9,244 nucleotides of DNA from Bacilli bacterium (GCA_900771805.1 CAAGPL010000025.1:1-9244); one strand, 5' to 3'. Shown: positions 1 to 5,885, numbered from the stretch's first letter. Translations and numbers: made by a program. The notes: generated by a model not told the origin, from the letters alone.

Positions 1-1
1 A

Positions 2-50
2 CTAACTATTTCTAGTTAGCATTTATTACTCTCAGAAGTTAATTTCCGAG
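2..50 (-). other. Two consecutive RNA-type hairpins downstream of tRNA-Gly
   Basis: Read on the minus strand, two stem-loops follow the tRNA. The first pairs CTCGGAA (50-44) with TTCTGAG (37-31) through one G-T wobble around a 6-base loop. The second pairs CTAACTA (19-13) with TAGTTAG (8-2) around a GAAA loop of GNRA type (12-9). Neither is followed by a T-run, so they do not look like intrinsic terminators. They could be a processed 3' trailer, the start of a leader RNA for a gene beyond the window, or chance. No RNA family is recognised. Confidence 0.3.
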
Positions 51-63
51 TTTCCTATCAATC

Positions 64-137
64 TGGAGCAGGTGAGGAGAATCGAACTCCCGTAGCAAGC
101 TTGGAAGGCTTGGGTTCTACCATTAAACTACACCTGC
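64..137 (-). tRNA. tRNA-Gly, anticodon TCC
   Basis: On the minus strand the sequence folds into a full cloverleaf of 74 bases including an encoded CCA. The acceptor stem GCAGGTG (137-131) pairs with CACCTGC (74-68). The discriminator base is T (67) and CCA lies at 66-64. The anticodon stem CAAGC/GCTTG encloses the loop CTTCCAA with anticodon TCC (complement of 103-105). The T-loop is TTCGATT, with a five-pair T-stem including one G-T pair. A T discriminator is usual for bacterial tRNA-Gly. It reads the GGA/GGG glycine codons and probably most GGN codons in an AT-rich genome. Confidence 0.97.
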
Positions 138-155
138 ATCAAGTAGGCATTTTTA

Positions 156-183
156 ATTATACTGATTTTTAAACTTATGTCAA
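156..183 (-). promoter_or_regulatory. Sigma-A promoter of tRNA-Gly
   Basis: The minus strand carries a perfect -35 TTGACA (183-178) and a perfect -10 TATAAT (161-156), separated by 16 bases. The predicted start near 149 lies about a dozen bases before the tRNA 5' end at 137, which fits a short leader removed by RNase P. It is the closest match to consensus in the window, as expected for a stable RNA gene. Confidence 0.85.
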
Positions 184-241
184 TAGTATTATAAGAAAAA
201 ATATAAATTTTAAATATATAATTATTATATGTAAAGCTGTA

Positions 242-283
242 TTCAAATATTCTAATAACTATGATAAAATTATAATAGAGGTG
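242..283 (+). promoter_or_regulatory. Promoter and Shine-Dalgarno of the CNNM/CBS gene
   Basis: A -35-like TTCAAA (242-247) lies 17 bases before TAAAAT (265-270), which is preceded by an extended -10 TG (262-263). The Shine-Dalgarno AGAGGTG (277-283) starts six bases after the -10 box and is nine bases before ATG 293. An in-frame GTG at 281 is part of this Shine-Dalgarno and so cannot be the start. TATAAT at 271-276 is a second -10 candidate but leaves no room for a leader. Confidence 0.55.
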
Positions 284-292
284 TTAGAAAGA

Positions 293-1321
293 ATGATTTT
301 AAATATTTTAATTTTAGTTATATTAATTTTACTAAATGGAGTTTTATCCGCTAGTGAACTTGCATTTTTATCGATAGAAAAGTTTGAACTTGATAAGATG
401 ATAAGAAAGAGGAAGAAAAATGCAAAAAAAATAAGAAAAATATTAGAAAGTCCAAGTAATTTTTTATCAACCATTCAAGTTGGAATAACGTTAGCAGGTT
501 TTCTATCTAGTGCGTTTGCAGCTTCTACTTTTGTAGATAAAATAATGAAAACTGGTTTTATAATAATAAATTCTAATTTTACAAGTGGATTTTTAATGGT
601 TGTAATAACTATTATTTTATCTTACTTTACGCTTGTATTTGGAGAGTTAGTACCAAAAAAAATTGCTCTTTCTAATCCATTTAAAGTAGCTAGTTTCTCG
701 GTTAACTTAATAAACGTTATGCAAGTAATCTTTTTTCCACTTATAAAGTTACTTTCTCTTTCAACTAATCTTATATGTAAAATACTTAAGATAGAAGAAA
801 AGGAAGAAGATTTTACAGAAGAAGATATAAAAAGAATAATACTTACTGGTACTCGTGATGGAATAATAGAAAAAAAAGAACAAGAATACATATTTAATAT
901 ATTTAAGTTTAATGATACAACCGTAGATAAGGTAATGACTCCAAAGGATGAGTGTGAACTTATAAATGTTAATACTAAGTTTATACCACTTCTTAAAAGG
1001 CTTAAAAAAACTAAGTTTACTAGGTATCCAGTTTATGATGGAGATACTAACAACATAATAGGTATATTTAATGTAAAAGACTATATTATGTATAAAAAAG
1101 ATAATGATGATTTTAAACTTAGAAACTTACTTTTTAAAGTAAAAAAGTTTAATTATGATGAAAAGATAGATGATGTATTTGCATGTATGCAAAAAGAACA
1201 TATTCAAATGGCAATAGTAGTTAAAAAAAAGAAGTTTATCGGTGTTGTAACACTTGAGGATGCAGTAGAAGAAATATTAGGTAACATATATGATGAGTAT
1301 TATGAGGAAGATGGTAAATAA
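293..1321 (+). CDS. CNNM/CBS-pair membrane protein (HlyC/CorC family), lacking the C-terminal domain
   Basis: This is an integral membrane protein of the CNNM (DUF21)/CBS family, which includes magnesium and cobalt efflux-related proteins; the transported ion here is inferred. Residues about 1-165 form the hydrophobic CNNM domain, with the characteristic N-terminal LNGVLSASELAFLS, QVGITLAGFLSSAFA, and GELVPKKIAL before the last helices. A CBS pair fills about 205-330 (VMTPKDE, FTRYPVYDGD, GVVTLEDAVEEILGNIYDE). Homologues are usually about 420-440 residues and end in a CorC_HlyC domain after the second CBS. This 342-aa protein stops right after the CBS pair, so it is a short form, with no visible frameshift. 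The start is ATG 293, set by the Shine-Dalgarno at 277-283. It is a single-gene unit ending in a terminator that contains its stop codon. Confidence 0.9.
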   Translation: MILNILILVILILLNGVLSASELAFLSIEKFELDKMIRKRKKNAKKIRKILESPSNFLSTIQVGITLAGFLSSAFAASTFVDKIMKTGFIIINSNFTSGFLMVVITIILSYFTLVFGELVPKKIALSNPFKVASFSVNLINVMQVIFFPLIKLLSLSTNLICKILKIEEKEEDFTEEDIKRIILTGTRDGIIEKKEQEYIFNIFKFNDTTVDKVMTPKDECELINVNTKFIPLLKRLKKTKFTRYPVYDGDTNNIIGIFNVKDYIMYKKDNDDFKLRNLLFKVKKFNYDEKIDDVFACMQKEHIQMAIVVKKKKFIGVVTLEDAVEEILGNIYDEYYEEDGK

Positions 1322-1334
1322 CCATCTTTTTTTT
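1308..1334 (+). terminator. Intrinsic terminator overlapping the CNNM gene stop
   Basis: An 8-bp stem, AAGATGGT (1308-1315) with ACCATCTT (1321-1328), closes a 5-base loop and runs into eight T (1327-1334). The stop codon TAA (1319-1321) lies in the loop and first stem base, so the last codons of the gene form the 5' arm. Confidence 0.85.
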
Positions 1335-1347
1335 GTTGCTTTAACCC

Positions 1348-1387
1348 ATACTAAGTAGCCTATGGATGTATATAATAGGCTAGGAGG
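1348..1387 (+). promoter_or_regulatory. Putative sporulation-type promoter, inverted repeat and SD of cotJ
   Basis: ATA at 1348-1350 lies 18 bases before TATATAAT (1369-1376). This resembles the SigE pattern ATA-N16-18-CATANNNT with one mismatch (T for C). The cotJ operon of Bacillus subtilis is known to be SigE-dependent, so this is plausible but not decisive; 1371-1376 also reads as a vegetative TATAAT. A perfect 8-bp inverted repeat, TAGCCTAT (1356-1363) and ATAGGCTA (1375-1382), brackets the -10 box. The Shine-Dalgarno AGGAGG (1382-1387) sits 4 bases before ATG 1392 and 10 before ATG 1398. Confidence 0.4.
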
Positions 1388-1397
1388 TAAAATGATT

Positions 1398-1895
1398 ATG
1401 GAAAGTTACTCTAATTACAATTTAGATGACATTTTAGTTAGAACTTTTATGATGCCTGCGGTAATGCCAAAAGATAAAATAAATATGATTAATATGCCTA
1501 ATAACACTTATTCTTCTAATCAAAATAATAATACGATTAATAACTTTAAATTTTTAACACCGGATGAAGGTTTCTTAAGAGGTAATATGATTAAAGATGA
1601 ATATGAACCATACCGTAATATGACATATTTAAAACCTAATATAACAAGTGAAAAACAAATGATGCTATATGATATTCAAAAGGTTTCTTTTGCAGCCCAC
1701 GACCTTAATTTATACTTAGATACACATCCTTTTGATACTAACTATATAAACTTATATAATGAATATAACAATGAAGCTAAAAGACTAACTAATTTATATG
1801 AACAAAAATATGGACCAATTGATTTATCAGATGATGTTGGTCTTAGTATGACACCTTGGTCTTGGATAAATGAACCTTGGCCTTGGAATAAATAA
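1398..1895 (+). CDS. cotJB: Spore coat protein CotJB with CotJA-like N-terminal region
   Basis: A component of the CotJ spore-coat/inner-coat cluster; its molecular role is not established. Numbered from ATG 1398 (165 aa), residues about 87-165 match the CotJB family: DIQKVSFAAHDLNLYLDTHP, an NLYEQKYGP segment, and the tryptophan-rich end PWSWINEPWPWNK. CotJB alone is usually under 100 residues. The extra N-terminus has an Asn-rich linker and then, at about 54-72, TPDEGFLRGNMIKDEYEPY. This lines up without gaps with the CotJA signature S/T-P-x-E-x-x-x-(K/R)-G-(T)-L-x-x-x-x-Y-x-P-Y as remembered, so it looks like a CotJA-CotJB fusion. No separate cotJA is present. ATG 1398 is chosen because AGGAGG lies 10 bases away; ATG 1392 (4 bases away) is the alternative, while ATG 1362 lies upstream of the Shine-Dalgarno. 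cotJC follows after 18 bases. Confidence 0.88.
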   Translation: MESYSNYNLDDILVRTFMMPAVMPKDKINMINMPNNTYSSNQNNNTINNFKFLTPDEGFLRGNMIKDEYEPYRNMTYLKPNITSEKQMMLYDIQKVSFAAHDLNLYLDTHPFDTNYINLYNEYNNEAKRLTNLYEQKYGPIDLSDDVGLSMTPWSWINEPWPWNK

Positions 1896-1913
1896 GAAAG
1901 GAGCTTAAAAAAC

Positions 1914-2474
1914 ATGTGGAAGTATTCTAAAAAACTTCAGTATCCTATAAACATTAGAAATAAAAATTTAAAAATGGCTAAAGCAGTTATTAGTCAGTAT
2001 GGAGGAGCTCAAGGAGAACTAGGCGCAGCTCTTAGATATTTAAATCAAAGATATACCATGCCAGATGCTAAGGGAAGAGCACTTTTAAATGACATCGGAA
2101 CAGAAGAGTTAGCACACGTTGAAATGATATGTACTATGGTTCATCAAATGATTAAGGGTGCAAGTATAGAAGAACTTGATGAAGCAGGTCTTTTAGGACA
2201 TTATACAGAGCATGGTCTATCACTATTTCCAAGTAATTCAAACGGAAGTAGTTGGACAGCAGATTATATATCTACAACGGGAGATCCAATCGCGGACTTA
2301 GAAGAGGATTTAGCAGCAGAACAAAAAGCACGTGCAGTATACGAAAATTTAATCAATCAAACTGATGACCCAGATATTATAGGACCACTTTTATGGCTTA
2401 GACAAAGGGAAGTAGTTCATTATAATAGATTTAAAGAATTATCTGATGAGTATAAGAAAAAAGGATATAATTAA
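1914..2474 (+). CDS. cotJC: Spore coat manganese catalase CotJC
   Basis: A 186-aa ferritin-like four-helix protein of the manganese catalase family, which disproportionates hydrogen peroxide in or near the spore coat. The dinuclear manganese ligands are recognisable: E35 (in AQGEL), E65 and H68 (EELAHVE), E136 (LAAEQKAR) and H169 within REVVH. These match the Glu-Glu-His-Glu-His set known for Lactobacillus manganese catalase. The length is typical of CotJC (about 190) and shorter than soluble catalases, which carry a longer C-terminus. AAGGAG precedes ATG 1914 by about 10 bases. The gene is second in the cotJB-cotJC operon and is followed by a strong terminator. All ligands are present, so it is predicted to be active. 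Confidence 0.96.
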   Translation: MWKYSKKLQYPINIRNKNLKMAKAVISQYGGAQGELGAALRYLNQRYTMPDAKGRALLNDIGTEELAHVEMICTMVHQMIKGASIEELDEAGLLGHYTEHGLSLFPSNSNGSSWTADYISTTGDPIADLEEDLAAEQKARAVYENLINQTDDPDIIGPLLWLRQREVVHYNRFKELSDEYKKKGYN

Positions 2475-2487
2475 TAAATAATTAACC

Positions 2488-2518
2488 AAGCTTACGATTA
2501 TTAAATCGTGGGCTTTTT
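2488..2518 (+). terminator. Intrinsic terminator of the cotJ operon
   Basis: A 12-bp stem with two T-G wobbles (2488-2499 pairing with 2504-2515) closes an ATTA loop and runs into a short T-run (2514-2518), 13 bases after the cotJC stop. On the minus strand the wobbles become C-A mismatches and there is no T-tract, so it should act mainly on the plus strand. Its T-run contains the stop codon of the opposing gene (2517-2519). Confidence 0.8.
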
Positions 2519-2960
2519 ATATTGCATGTTTTTTGAAATCTAAATCATAGCTTATATTTTCTATTTCACCACTGTTAGCTAAATCTTCTATAATTTTTTT
2601 ATTGTCTATAATTGGATCCTGAAGCACGTAACAAAAATGGTAAATGGTATAATTATTTAGGTCCTTAAAATTATATGAAGAAATGGGATTAATATCTAAA
2701 GCTAAACTAATATCACTTACTAATTTATTAACAATATCATCATTAATACTATTTTCTGCTATAACAGTTAATGATCCATTTTGTTTTTGAAAACATATAC
2801 TTAGGTATCCACTTACACTTTCTTTATTTATGTTTTTTATATTAACTTCATAATTTTGATATTCACAAGTTTTTATAGAAACTTCATATTCATTTTGTAA
2901 GGCTCTAAATATTTTTGTAAAAGAGCTTATGTAAGCTTTTTCATAATCAGTATTTAACAT
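2517..2960 (-). CDS. Hypothetical protein, 147 aa
   Basis: No family is recognised. It is a soluble-looking protein of mixed charge with no signal peptide or membrane segment. The composition suggests alternating helices and strands: an N-terminal helix (residues about 3-25), strand-like stretches around 26-70 (YEVSIKTCEY, GYLSICFQKQ, GSLTVIAEN), a helix near 72-90 (INDDIVNKLVSDISLAL), and a C-terminal part with IYHFCYVLQDP and KKIIEDLANSGEI. Four cysteines are scattered without a metal-binding pattern. The start ATG 2960 has GGTGA six bases upstream. The gene converges with cotJC and follows the proS terminator, so it appears to be its own unit. Its regular codon use and placed Shine-Dalgarno argue that it is a real gene. 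Confidence 0.7.
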   Translation of the reverse strand: MLNTDYEKAYISSFTKIFRALQNEYEVSIKTCEYQNYEVNIKNINKESVSGYLSICFQKQNGSLTVIAENSINDDIVNKLVSDISLALDINPISSYNFKDLNNYTIYHFCYVLQDPIIDNKKIIEDLANSGEIENISYDLDFKKHAI

Positions 2961-2966
2961 ATATAA

Positions 2967-2983
2967 TCACCATTATTATTATA
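2967..2983 (-). promoter_or_regulatory. -10 box and Shine-Dalgarno of the 147-aa gene
   Basis: The minus strand has TATAAT (2983-2978), six bases, then GGTGA (2971-2967), and ATG six bases later. No convincing -35 is visible, since that stretch is the T-run of the proS terminator. The gene may also receive read-through from proS. Confidence 0.4.
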
Positions 2984-2992
2984 AGTAAAAAT

Positions 2993-3023
2993 AAAAAACT
3001 TATGAGTAAAACTTCATAAGTTT
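2993..3023 (-). terminator. Intrinsic terminator of the COG2426-proS operon
   Basis: On the minus strand a perfect 10-bp stem, AAACTTATGA (3023-3014) with TCATAAGTTT (3005-2996), encloses an 8-base loop and continues into T (2998-2993). The stem begins within the proS stop codon (3024-3022). Confidence 0.85.
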
Positions 3024-4461
3024 AATATTGCTTAGCCCAATATATTTTTGTTTTAGCATCTTTATTACAGCAGATACATTTTTTATCTCCGGTAGGTAAG
3101 TTATTATCAAAAGGCATGCATCTTGATTTTAATCCAAGTTCATCTTTTATTTTGTTTTCACAAGCTTCATCACCACACCAATTTGTGTATATAAATCCAT
3201 TTTTATTTTTAGCTATCTCTTTCATTTCATCATATGTATCAGCGTTGTATACCATTTTGTTTCTTCTTTCTAATGCTCTTTCATACATATCGTTTTGAAT
3301 GTTTATTAAAAGCTCATTAACCTTCATAACAGCCTCATTAACTGCAACTTGCATCTTTTCTAAAGTATCACGTCTAACTATTGTTACAATGCCATTTTCT
3401 AAGTCACGTTTTCCGATTTCTATTCTAACTGGGTATCCCTTAACCTCAGCTTCTGCAAACTTAAATCCAGGAGATTTTAAAGAATCATCTACTTTGTAAG
3501 TAATTAGTGAATCACTTAAATCTTCTTTTATTTCGTTAACAGCATTTGTAACTTTTTCATCATCACCAATAGGTATTAGAACTACTTTAAAAGGTGCAAT
3601 TCTAGGTGGAAAAACAAGACCTCTATCATCACCATGAACCATTATTACTTCACCAATCATTCTAGTTGTACATCCCCAGGAAGTTTGATATGGAGTTTCA
3701 TATTTATTATCTTTATTTAAGAACTTAATATCAAATGCTTTTGCAAAGCCTTGACCAAAGTAGTGTGATGTAGCACTTTGAAGAGCAACTCCGTCATACA
3801 TCATAGCTTCAATAGCATAAGTAGCTTCTGCTCCAGCAAACTTTTCTTTTTCTGTTTTTTTACCAGTAAAGACAGGAACTGCTAAAATATTTTTTTGAAA
3901 GTCTTCATAAACCTTAAGCATCCTAAGAGTTTCATCTATTGCTTCTTTTTCGCTAGCGTGCATTGTATGTCCTTCTTGCCAAAGAATTTCTCTTGTTCTT
4001 AAAAATGGCCTTGTTGTTTTTTCCCATCTTACTATTGTGCACCACTGATTATATAGTAGTGGTAAGTCTCTATATGATCCTATTATCTTTTTAAAATGTT
4101 CACAAAATAATGTTTCCGAAGTAGGCCTAACACACATTCTTTCTTCTAATTTGTTATTTCCACCATGCGTTACCCAAGCTACTTCCGGCGCAAAACCCTT
4201 AACGTGATCTTTTTCAAGTTGAAGTAAGCTTTCTGGGATAAACATAGGCATTTGTAAATTTAAATGTCCAGTTTCTTTAAATTTCTTATCTAAAATACTT
4301 TGCATATTTTCCCAAATAGCATATCCATAAGGTCTTATAATCATACTACCTTTAACTGATGAATAATCTACTAAATCTGCTTTTTTACAAACGTCCGTGT
4401 ACCATTTAGCAAAGTCTTTATCACGGCTTGTTATTTCTTTTACTTGTTTATCTATACTCAT
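3022..4461 (-). CDS. proS: Prolyl-tRNA synthetase, archaeal/eukaryotic type
   Basis: A cytoplasmic class II aminoacyl-tRNA synthetase that charges tRNA-Pro. The 479-aa protein has no editing insertion between motifs 2 and 3, which marks the short archaeal-type form found in Mycoplasma and some Firmicutes rather than the roughly 570-aa bacterial form. Visible features are RPTSE (112-116), motif 2 with RTRE followed by LWQEGHT (155-166), motif 3 region SWGCTTRMIG (261-270), GLVFPPRIAP leading into the anticodon-binding domain (about 281-390), and the C-terminal zinc-type domain with C429, C434, C462 and C465, ending in Tyr. ATG 4461 is chosen because AAGGAT (4476-4471) lies nine bases upstream. 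The in-frame GTG 4470 directly abuts that site. The Shine-Dalgarno overlaps the stop of the upstream membrane gene, which suggests coupled translation. Confidence 0.97.
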   Translation of the reverse strand: MSIDKQVKEITSRDKDFAKWYTDVCKKADLVDYSSVKGSMIIRPYGYAIWENMQSILDKKFKETGHLNLQMPMFIPESLLQLEKDHVKGFAPEVAWVTHGGNNKLEERMCVRPTSETLFCEHFKKIIGSYRDLPLLYNQWCTIVRWEKTTRPFLRTREILWQEGHTMHASEKEAIDETLRMLKVYEDFQKNILAVPVFTGKKTEKEKFAGAEATYAIEAMMYDGVALQSATSHYFGQGFAKAFDIKFLNKDNKYETPYQTSWGCTTRMIGEVIMVHGDDRGLVFPPRIAPFKVVLIPIGDDEKVTNAVNEIKEDLSDSLITYKVDDSLKSPGFKFAEAEVKGYPVRIEIGKRDLENGIVTIVRRDTLEKMQVAVNEAVMKVNELLINIQNDMYERALERRNKMVYNADTYDEMKEIAKNKNGFIYTNWCGDEACENKIKDELGLKSRCMPFDNNLPTGDKKCICCNKDAKTKIYWAKQY

Positions 4462-4470
4462 TTTTAACAC

Positions 4471-4476
4471 ATCCTT
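4471..4476 (-). promoter_or_regulatory. Shine-Dalgarno of proS overlapping the upstream stop
   Basis: AAGGAT (4476-4471 on the minus strand) overlaps the TAA stop (4477-4475) of the membrane gene and lies nine bases before ATG 4461. It decides the proS start and makes translational coupling likely. Confidence 0.75.
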
Positions 4477-4990
4477 ATCCTACAATTCCTTTTAATAACC
4501 CAAATGATAGTGAACCTACAATTAATCCAGCTAATAATACTCCGCAAGTTATTGCAAGCATTGCTTTTTTCTTATCCATATCAATTAATGATGCAATTAA
4601 ACTACCAGTCCATCCGCCAGTTCCAGGAAGTGGGATACCAACGAAGAAGAAAAGCCCCCAAAATTCTGCCTTTTCTATTTTATCCTTTTTTGATAAAGCC
4701 TTTTTTTCTATTTTATTTACAAACTTACTTAAGTGTTTTGTCTTTTTTAGTTTGTTAAATATAGGTGTTATAAACCAAAGGATAAAAGGTATTGGAAGTA
4801 AATTACCAATTAAACATATTATAAATGCGGGAACTATATTAAGACCTAGCAAGGCTGCTGCGATAAGTCCTCCTCTAAGTTCTAATATCGGCATTAAAGA
4901 AATCAAAAAAACAATTAATTCCTTGCCAAACGGAATACTTCTTAATCCATCAAATAATCCTAAGAAAGTATGTACTAAACTTTCTGCCAT
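4475..4990 (-). CDS. Small multidrug export family membrane protein (COG2426 type)
   Basis: A 171-aa polytopic inner-membrane protein of the family called small multidrug export protein (PF06695/COG2426); that name is historical and the substrate is not known. Signatures are ELRGG (37-41) at the end of the first hydrophobic hairpin and PLPGTGGWTGS (120-130) before the C-terminal helices. About four hydrophobic segments are visible, near 24-36, 43-78, 110-134 and 143-168, split by a basic loop (80-108). GAGGTGAT ends just before ATG 4990. It is the first gene of an operon with proS, 13 bases apart; the two products have no obvious functional link. Confidence 0.88.
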   Translation of the reverse strand: MAESLVHTFLGLFDGLRSIPFGKELIVFLISLMPILELRGGLIAAALLGLNIVPAFIICLIGNLLPIPFILWFITPIFNKLKKTKHLSKFVNKIEKKALSKKDKIEKAEFWGLFFFVGIPLPGTGGWTGSLIASLIDMDKKKAMLAITCGVLLAGLIVGSLSFGLLKGIVG

Positions 4991-4993
4991 AAT

Positions 4994-5042
4994 ATCACCT
5001 CATATGCATAATATTATATCATATATAGTTATGTATTATGAA
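4994..5042 (-). promoter_or_regulatory. Extended -10 promoter and SD of the COG2426-proS operon
   Basis: The minus strand carries the extended -10 TGATATAAT (5021-5013). A weak -35 candidate, TTCATA (5042-5037), lies 18 bases upstream of the hexamer. The Shine-Dalgarno GAGGTGAT (5001-4994) follows 11 bases after the -10 box. Confidence 0.55.
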
Positions 5043-5112
5043 GATTTTATTAAAATATATATGTAAATTAATGCAAAGTAACATAATAATACAAAATATA
5101 ATTCTAATTATA

Positions 5113-5133
5113 TGATAAAATAAAAATAGAGGT
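5113..5133 (+). promoter_or_regulatory. Extended -10 and SD of the PD-(D/E)XK-like gene
   Basis: TGATAAAAT (5113-5121) is followed after six bases by the Shine-Dalgarno AGAGGT (5128-5133), then ATG 5140. The same nine-base -10 element, with the same six-base gap to AGAGGT, precedes the CNNM gene at 262-282. No good -35 is visible. The shared intergenic stretch 4991-5139 holds only this and the opposing promoter. Confidence 0.5.
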
Positions 5134-5139
5134 AATAAT

Positions 5140-5826
5140 ATGAAACTTAAATATGATATAACAAGTTATGAAATAATTGATATATTAAATAAATTCTGTA
5201 TTAAAAAGCCAATACTTGATGTAGCAAAGAAGATGGATTTTAATTTAGTAAATTTATTTTATGATAAAGTGTTTACTAATTCAAATGAAGAAAAAATAGA
5301 TGAAGTAACTAAAAATTTATTGGGTATTTATGGAAATTTTCTTGCAACATACTATTTTAAAAAATTAGGATATAATGTTGATTCAGAAGTTCCAATATAT
5401 GATGGTAAAAAAGAAGTTACTAAAGCTGATTTATCATTTATAGATAATAATGGAAAACTTAATTATTGTGAAGTTAAGGCAGCCTTTCAAATAATTGATA
5501 ATTTGAGAAATTATAAAGATACTTCTTCTTGTAAAACAGGCTGTTACATAGATTTAGATAAAGAAATAATAAAATATAAAAATATAGGAAAAAAGTTAAT
5601 TACACAAGTTGATAAATTATCTAAAACAGGTGCATTAGTTAATGTTATTATATTTGAAGGATGTTTTTTAGATGAGATAATAAAACAAAAATTAAATGAA
5701 AGAAATGTTAAAATTATTAAACTTGCTATAAATATTTATGACTTAGAAAATTATATAAAAGATAAAGTAATTAAAATTCAAGATTATTATTATAATATTA
5801 ATAATTCTTACCATAAAAAAAGCTAA
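5140..5826 (+). CDS. PD-(D/E)XK nuclease-superfamily-like protein, 228 aa
   Basis: No named family is recognised. The middle of the protein has the layout of a PD-(D/E)XK nuclease core: a helix (residues about 62-76, GIYGNFLATYYFKKLGYNV), a strand, D97 (TKADLSFID), a short hairpin turn, and E111-x-K113 (LNYCEVKAA). A later helix contains LITQVDKL, followed by a strand ending NVIIFEG. The first-helix acidic residue common in this fold (GE-x-L-A, as in YraN) appears here as N66, so activity is uncertain. Residues about 8-45 could form a helix-turn-helix (KPILDVAKKMDFNLVNLFYDKV), which would fit DNA binding. There is no signal peptide or membrane segment. It has its own promoter and terminator and no methylase or defence partner next to it. 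It may act in DNA repair, processing or defence; this is inference. Confidence 0.6.
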   Translation: MKLKYDITSYEIIDILNKFCIKKPILDVAKKMDFNLVNLFYDKVFTNSNEEKIDEVTKNLLGIYGNFLATYYFKKLGYNVDSEVPIYDGKKEVTKADLSFIDNNGKLNYCEVKAAFQIIDNLRNYKDTSSCKTGCYIDLDKEIIKYKNIGKKLITQVDKLSKTGALVNVIIFEGCFLDEIIKQKLNERNVKIIKLAINIYDLENYIKDKVIKIQDYYYNINNSYHKKS

Positions 5827-5849
5827 TAAATAACAATTAGCCTTTTTTT
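5815..5849 (+). terminator. Intrinsic terminator overlapping the stop of the PD-(D/E)XK-like gene
   Basis: GCTAAT (5822-5827) pairs with ATTAGC (5836-5841) around an 8-base loop. The stem extends by A-T pairs (5815-5821 with 5843-5849) past one bulged C. Seven T follow (5843-5849). The stop codon TAA (5824-5826) lies inside the 5' arm. Confidence 0.75.
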
Positions 5850-5861
5850 ATATATTTTGCA

Positions 5862-5878
5862 TATAATTATATAGGTGA
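5862..5878 (+). promoter_or_regulatory. -10 box and Shine-Dalgarno of murF
   Basis: TATAAT (5862-5867) is followed after five bases by AGGTGA (5873-5878), which lies seven bases before the TTG start at 5886. The -35 position falls in the T-run of the preceding terminator and shows no consensus. This Shine-Dalgarno fixes the unusual start codon. Confidence 0.5.
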
Positions 5879-5885
5879 TTGGTAT

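Noticed and set aside
259..474. 71-codon hydrophobic open frame on the minus strand
   Set aside because: It mirrors the first transmembrane region and upstream promoter of the CNNM/CBS gene; the hydrophobicity comes from complementary AT-rich codons.
622..891. 89-codon open frame on the minus strand
   Set aside because: Antisense to the CNNM/CBS gene, Ser/Ile-rich, no Shine-Dalgarno and no recognisable motif.
1362..1397. Upstream ATG 1362 as the cotJB start
   Set aside because: It would place AGGAGG (1382-1387) and the -10 box inside the coding region, and the added residues match nothing in the family.
2488..2515. cotJC hairpin as a bidirectional terminator for the 147-aa gene
   Set aside because: On the minus strand two wobble pairs become C-A mismatches and the following bases (GGTTAAT) are not a T-tract.
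3116..3499. Two adjacent open frames of 60 and 66 codons on the plus strand
   Set aside because: Both are antisense to the well-supported C-terminal half of proS and have no start signals.
4504..4758. 84-codon open frame on the plus strand
   Set aside because: Antisense to the COG2426 membrane gene, without a Shine-Dalgarno or family features.
4428..5066. 212-codon open frame on the plus strand
   Set aside because: It lies wholly antisense to proS and the COG2426 gene, lacks a Shine-Dalgarno, and its translation is low-complexity (Ser, Pro, Ile-rich), as expected for a shadow of the real membrane gene.
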